A stretch of 32,302 nucleotides of DNA, taken from Acidobacteriaceae bacterium (lineage in GTDB: Bacteria > Acidobacteriota > Terriglobia > Terriglobales > Acidobacteriaceae). The stretch is from positions 2,193 to 34,494 of the forward strand of contig PLFY01000037.1 of NCBI GenBank assembly GCA_003138365.1, read 5' to 3'. This document shows, one piece after another, positions 30,528-32,302 of the stretch; within the stretch, counting starts at the first letter, position 1; every line of letters begins with the position of its first letter. The position numbers and the translations under genes are program-made. The notes below the pieces were generated by a model that was given only the letters and a program-made list of their open reading frames with translations, was not told the origin of the DNA and did not search any database.

Positions 30528-32302
30528 ATGTCGATTCGCAGTTTTCGCTCCGCCGTTCTGCTGCCGGCCGCGCTTTTGTTGGCGGCGGCGCCTATCGTTC
30601 ACGCCGAAGAAGGTATGTGGACCTTTGACAATCCACCTCTGAAGTTGCTCAAGGCCAAGTACGGATTCACACCCACTCAGGCCTGGCTCGACCATCTCCG
30701 GCTCTCCAGCGTCCGGCTCAACGACGGCGGATCGGGCTCCTTTGTCAGCCCCGACGGGTTGCTGCTGACCAATCATCACGTGGCGCGCGGCCAGTTGCAG
30801 AAAAACTCGACAGCCGACCACGACTACCTGCGCGACGGCTTCTATGCCACCACTCCGGAGCAGGAGATGAAGTCTCCCGATCTCGAGATCAACGTGCTCG
30901 TCGGCATGCAAGACGTGACCGCGCGCGTGCAGGGAGCGGCCAAGGGCATTGCTGACGACGCCAAGGCACTCAAGGCCCGCGACGCCGAGATCGCCCTCAT
31001 CGAAAAGGAAAGCAAAGACAAGACCGGCTTCCGCTCCGACCTCGTCTCTTTCTACCAGGGCGGCGAATACTGGCTCTACCAATACAAGGTCTACACGGAC
31101 GTGCGCCTGGTCTTTGCGCCGGAGCAGCAAGCCGCCTTCTTCGGCGGCGACCCGGATAACTTCACCTATCCGCGCTACGACCTCGATATGGCTCTCTTCC
31201 GCGTCTACGAGAACGGCAAGCCGCTGCACACGGATAACTTCCTCAAGTGGAGCGCAAAGGGGGCGGCGCCGGGCGAGTTGATCTTCATCTCCGGCCATCC
31301 CGGCTCCACCAGCCGCGATGACACAATGGCCCAGCTACAGGTCGAGCGCGACGTCATCGAGCCGGCCGTAACCGAGTACCTGCAACGTCGCATCGCGACC
31401 GCTCAGGCCTTCGCCGAGCTGGGGCCAGAGCAGGCTCGGCTGGTCGGCAGCCTTATCTTCGGTCTGCAAAACAGCCTCAAGGTCTACCTGGGCCGCGCCG
31501 ATGCGCTGGCCGACAAGGCCATCCTCGTCAAGAAGCAAGCCGAGGAAACTGACTTCCGCCAGAAAGTGGCCGCCAATCCCCAGTGGCAAAAGCAATACGG
31601 CGACGCCTGGGACCTCATCGCCGGCGCGGAAGAGCAGCTCAAGCCTGAAATCAAAGTCCAGTTCTTCCGCCGCACTGACAGCCGGCTCTTCACTCTCGCG
31701 CTTTCCATCGTGCAATACGTCGCCGAGATCAAGAAGCCCGACGGTGAGCGGCTCCCCCAGTTTCACGATGCCGGCCTCGAGTCGCTCAAGTTTCAGTTGT
31801 TGTCCCCAGCCCCGATTCCCGTCGCCACGGAGAAACTTTACATGGCGGCAGCACTCAAATTGGGCCAGGAGAAGCTGGGCAAAGACGACGCATTTGTGCA
31901 GGCCATCCTGCAGGGAGGCGAGGTTGACCCTACCGTCAATTCCCTCATCGATGGAACCAAGCTCGCCGACCCAGCCCTTCGCAAATCGCTGATCGATGGC
32001 GGCGAAGCCGCCGTTGCAGCCTCCACCGATCCCATGATCGTGGCGGCGCGCCGCGTCGACCCCATCGTGCGCGCCACCAACCGGCGCCTCCGTGACACCA
32101 TCTCAAGCGTCCTTACCCCCGCTGGCGAAAAGATCGGCAAAGCCCGCTTCCTGGTCTACGGAAAGGACGCCTATCCCGACGCCACCTTTACCCTGCGCCT
32201 CAGCTATGGCTCTGTGAAGGGATACCCCTACAACGGCACCATCGCTCCGCCCTTCACCACCTTCTATGGGCTCTACGACCGCGCGGCCAGCTTCAGCAAC
32301 AA
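30528..32302 (+). CDS. S46 family dipeptidyl-peptidase (DPP7/DPP11-like), 3' end cut by window
   Basis: Open to the window end, 591 complete codons. A signal peptide is visible (about 1-26, 'SAVLLPAALLLAAAPIVHAEE'). Chymotrypsin-fold motifs are 'GGSGSFVSPDGLLLTNHHVARG' in outline, with catalytic H84, and D220 in 'PRYDLDMALFRVY'. The catalytic Ser motif (GNSGSP) lies further downstream, outside the window. S46 enzymes remove dipeptides from peptide N-termini in the periplasm. I chose ATG at 30528 because GAGGA lies 7 bp upstream; the ATG at 30516 has none. It follows the CocE-type gene by 74 bp. Confidence 0.92.
   Translation, partial: MSIRSFRSAVLLPAALLLAAAPIVHAEEGMWTFDNPPLKLLKAKYGFTPTQAWLDHLRLSSVRLNDGGSGSFVSPDGLLLTNHHVARGQLQKNSTADHDYLRDGFYATTPEQEMKSPDLEINVLVGMQDVTARVQGAAKGIADDAKALKARDAEIALIEKESKDKTGFRSDLVSFYQGGEYWLYQYKVYTDVRLVFAPEQQAAFFGGDPDNFTYPRYDLDMALFRVYENGKPLHTDNFLKWSAKGAAPGELIFISGHPGSTSRDDTMAQLQVERDVIEPAVTEYLQRRIATAQAFAELGPEQARLVGSLIFGLQNSLKVYLGRADALADKAILVKKQAEETDFRQKVAANPQWQKQYGDAWDLIAGAEEQLKPEIKVQFFRRTDSRLFTLALSIVQYVAEIKKPDGERLPQFHDAGLESLKFQLLSPAPIPVATEKLYMAAALKLGQEKLGKDDAFVQAILQGGEVDPTVNSLIDGTKLADPALRKSLIDGGEAAVAASTDPMIVAARRVDPIVRATNRRLRDTISSVLTPAGEKIGKARFLVYGKDAYPDATFTLRLSYGSVKGYPYNGTIAPPFTTFYGLYDRAASFSN

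Noticed and set aside
1-32302. tRNA, rRNA, transposase, integrase or prophage genes
   Set aside because: None found in the proteins or by eye in the intergenic DNA; small non-coding RNAs cannot be excluded without folding tools.

Overview
The window looks like a chromosomal segment of a GC-rich Acidobacteriota genome, probably class Terriglobia. Three things point there: an orphan FtsX/MacB-type permease of the ADOP family (12561-14990), a degenerate-receiver LuxR regulator type common in that phylum, and dispersed TTCCCTG/ATCCCTG heptamers in gene borders. No phage, insertion sequence, tRNA, rRNA or CRISPR array was seen. Assignments rest on motif reading only; no database search was run.

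Left part (1-8558): the 3' end of a pyruvate phosphate dikinase gene; a secreted TPR-CHAT protease-like protein; a Tat-exported aldo/keto reductase; a PanE-type ketopantoate reductase; a glutamate-semialdehyde (P5C) dehydrogenase; a TacA/TacT-type toxin-antitoxin pair behind a promoter with a perfect operator palindrome; and, converging on it, a LuxR-type regulator whose receiver lacks the phosphorylation Asp.

Middle (8898-18099): a two-gene signalling pair formed by a receiver/thioredoxin-reductase-like fusion without redox cysteines and a Crp-like-domain histidine kinase; the ADOP permease; then a PAS/degenerate-GGDEF protein translationally overlapping motA and motB, preceded by a near-consensus sigma-28 (FliA) flagellar promoter.

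Right part (18228-32302): a ribulokinase; the three-gene operon ATP-grasp / alpha-E / transglutaminase (a predicted peptide-synthesis or peptide-tagging module); a DUF433/DUF5615 toxin-antitoxin pair whose toxin frame has lost its stop and runs antisense into a glutamine synthetase gene; and a run of exported hydrolases (M61 peptidase with PDZ, CocE-type serine hydrolase, S46 dipeptidyl-peptidase cut by the window end) with a small coiled-coil protein between.

The best candidates for under-described biology are the cysteine-less receiver-reductase/kinase pair, the FliA-driven degenerate GGDEF coupled to the stator genes, the alpha-E module, the eroded toxin, and the heptamer repeats that supply the 3' ends of two genes.
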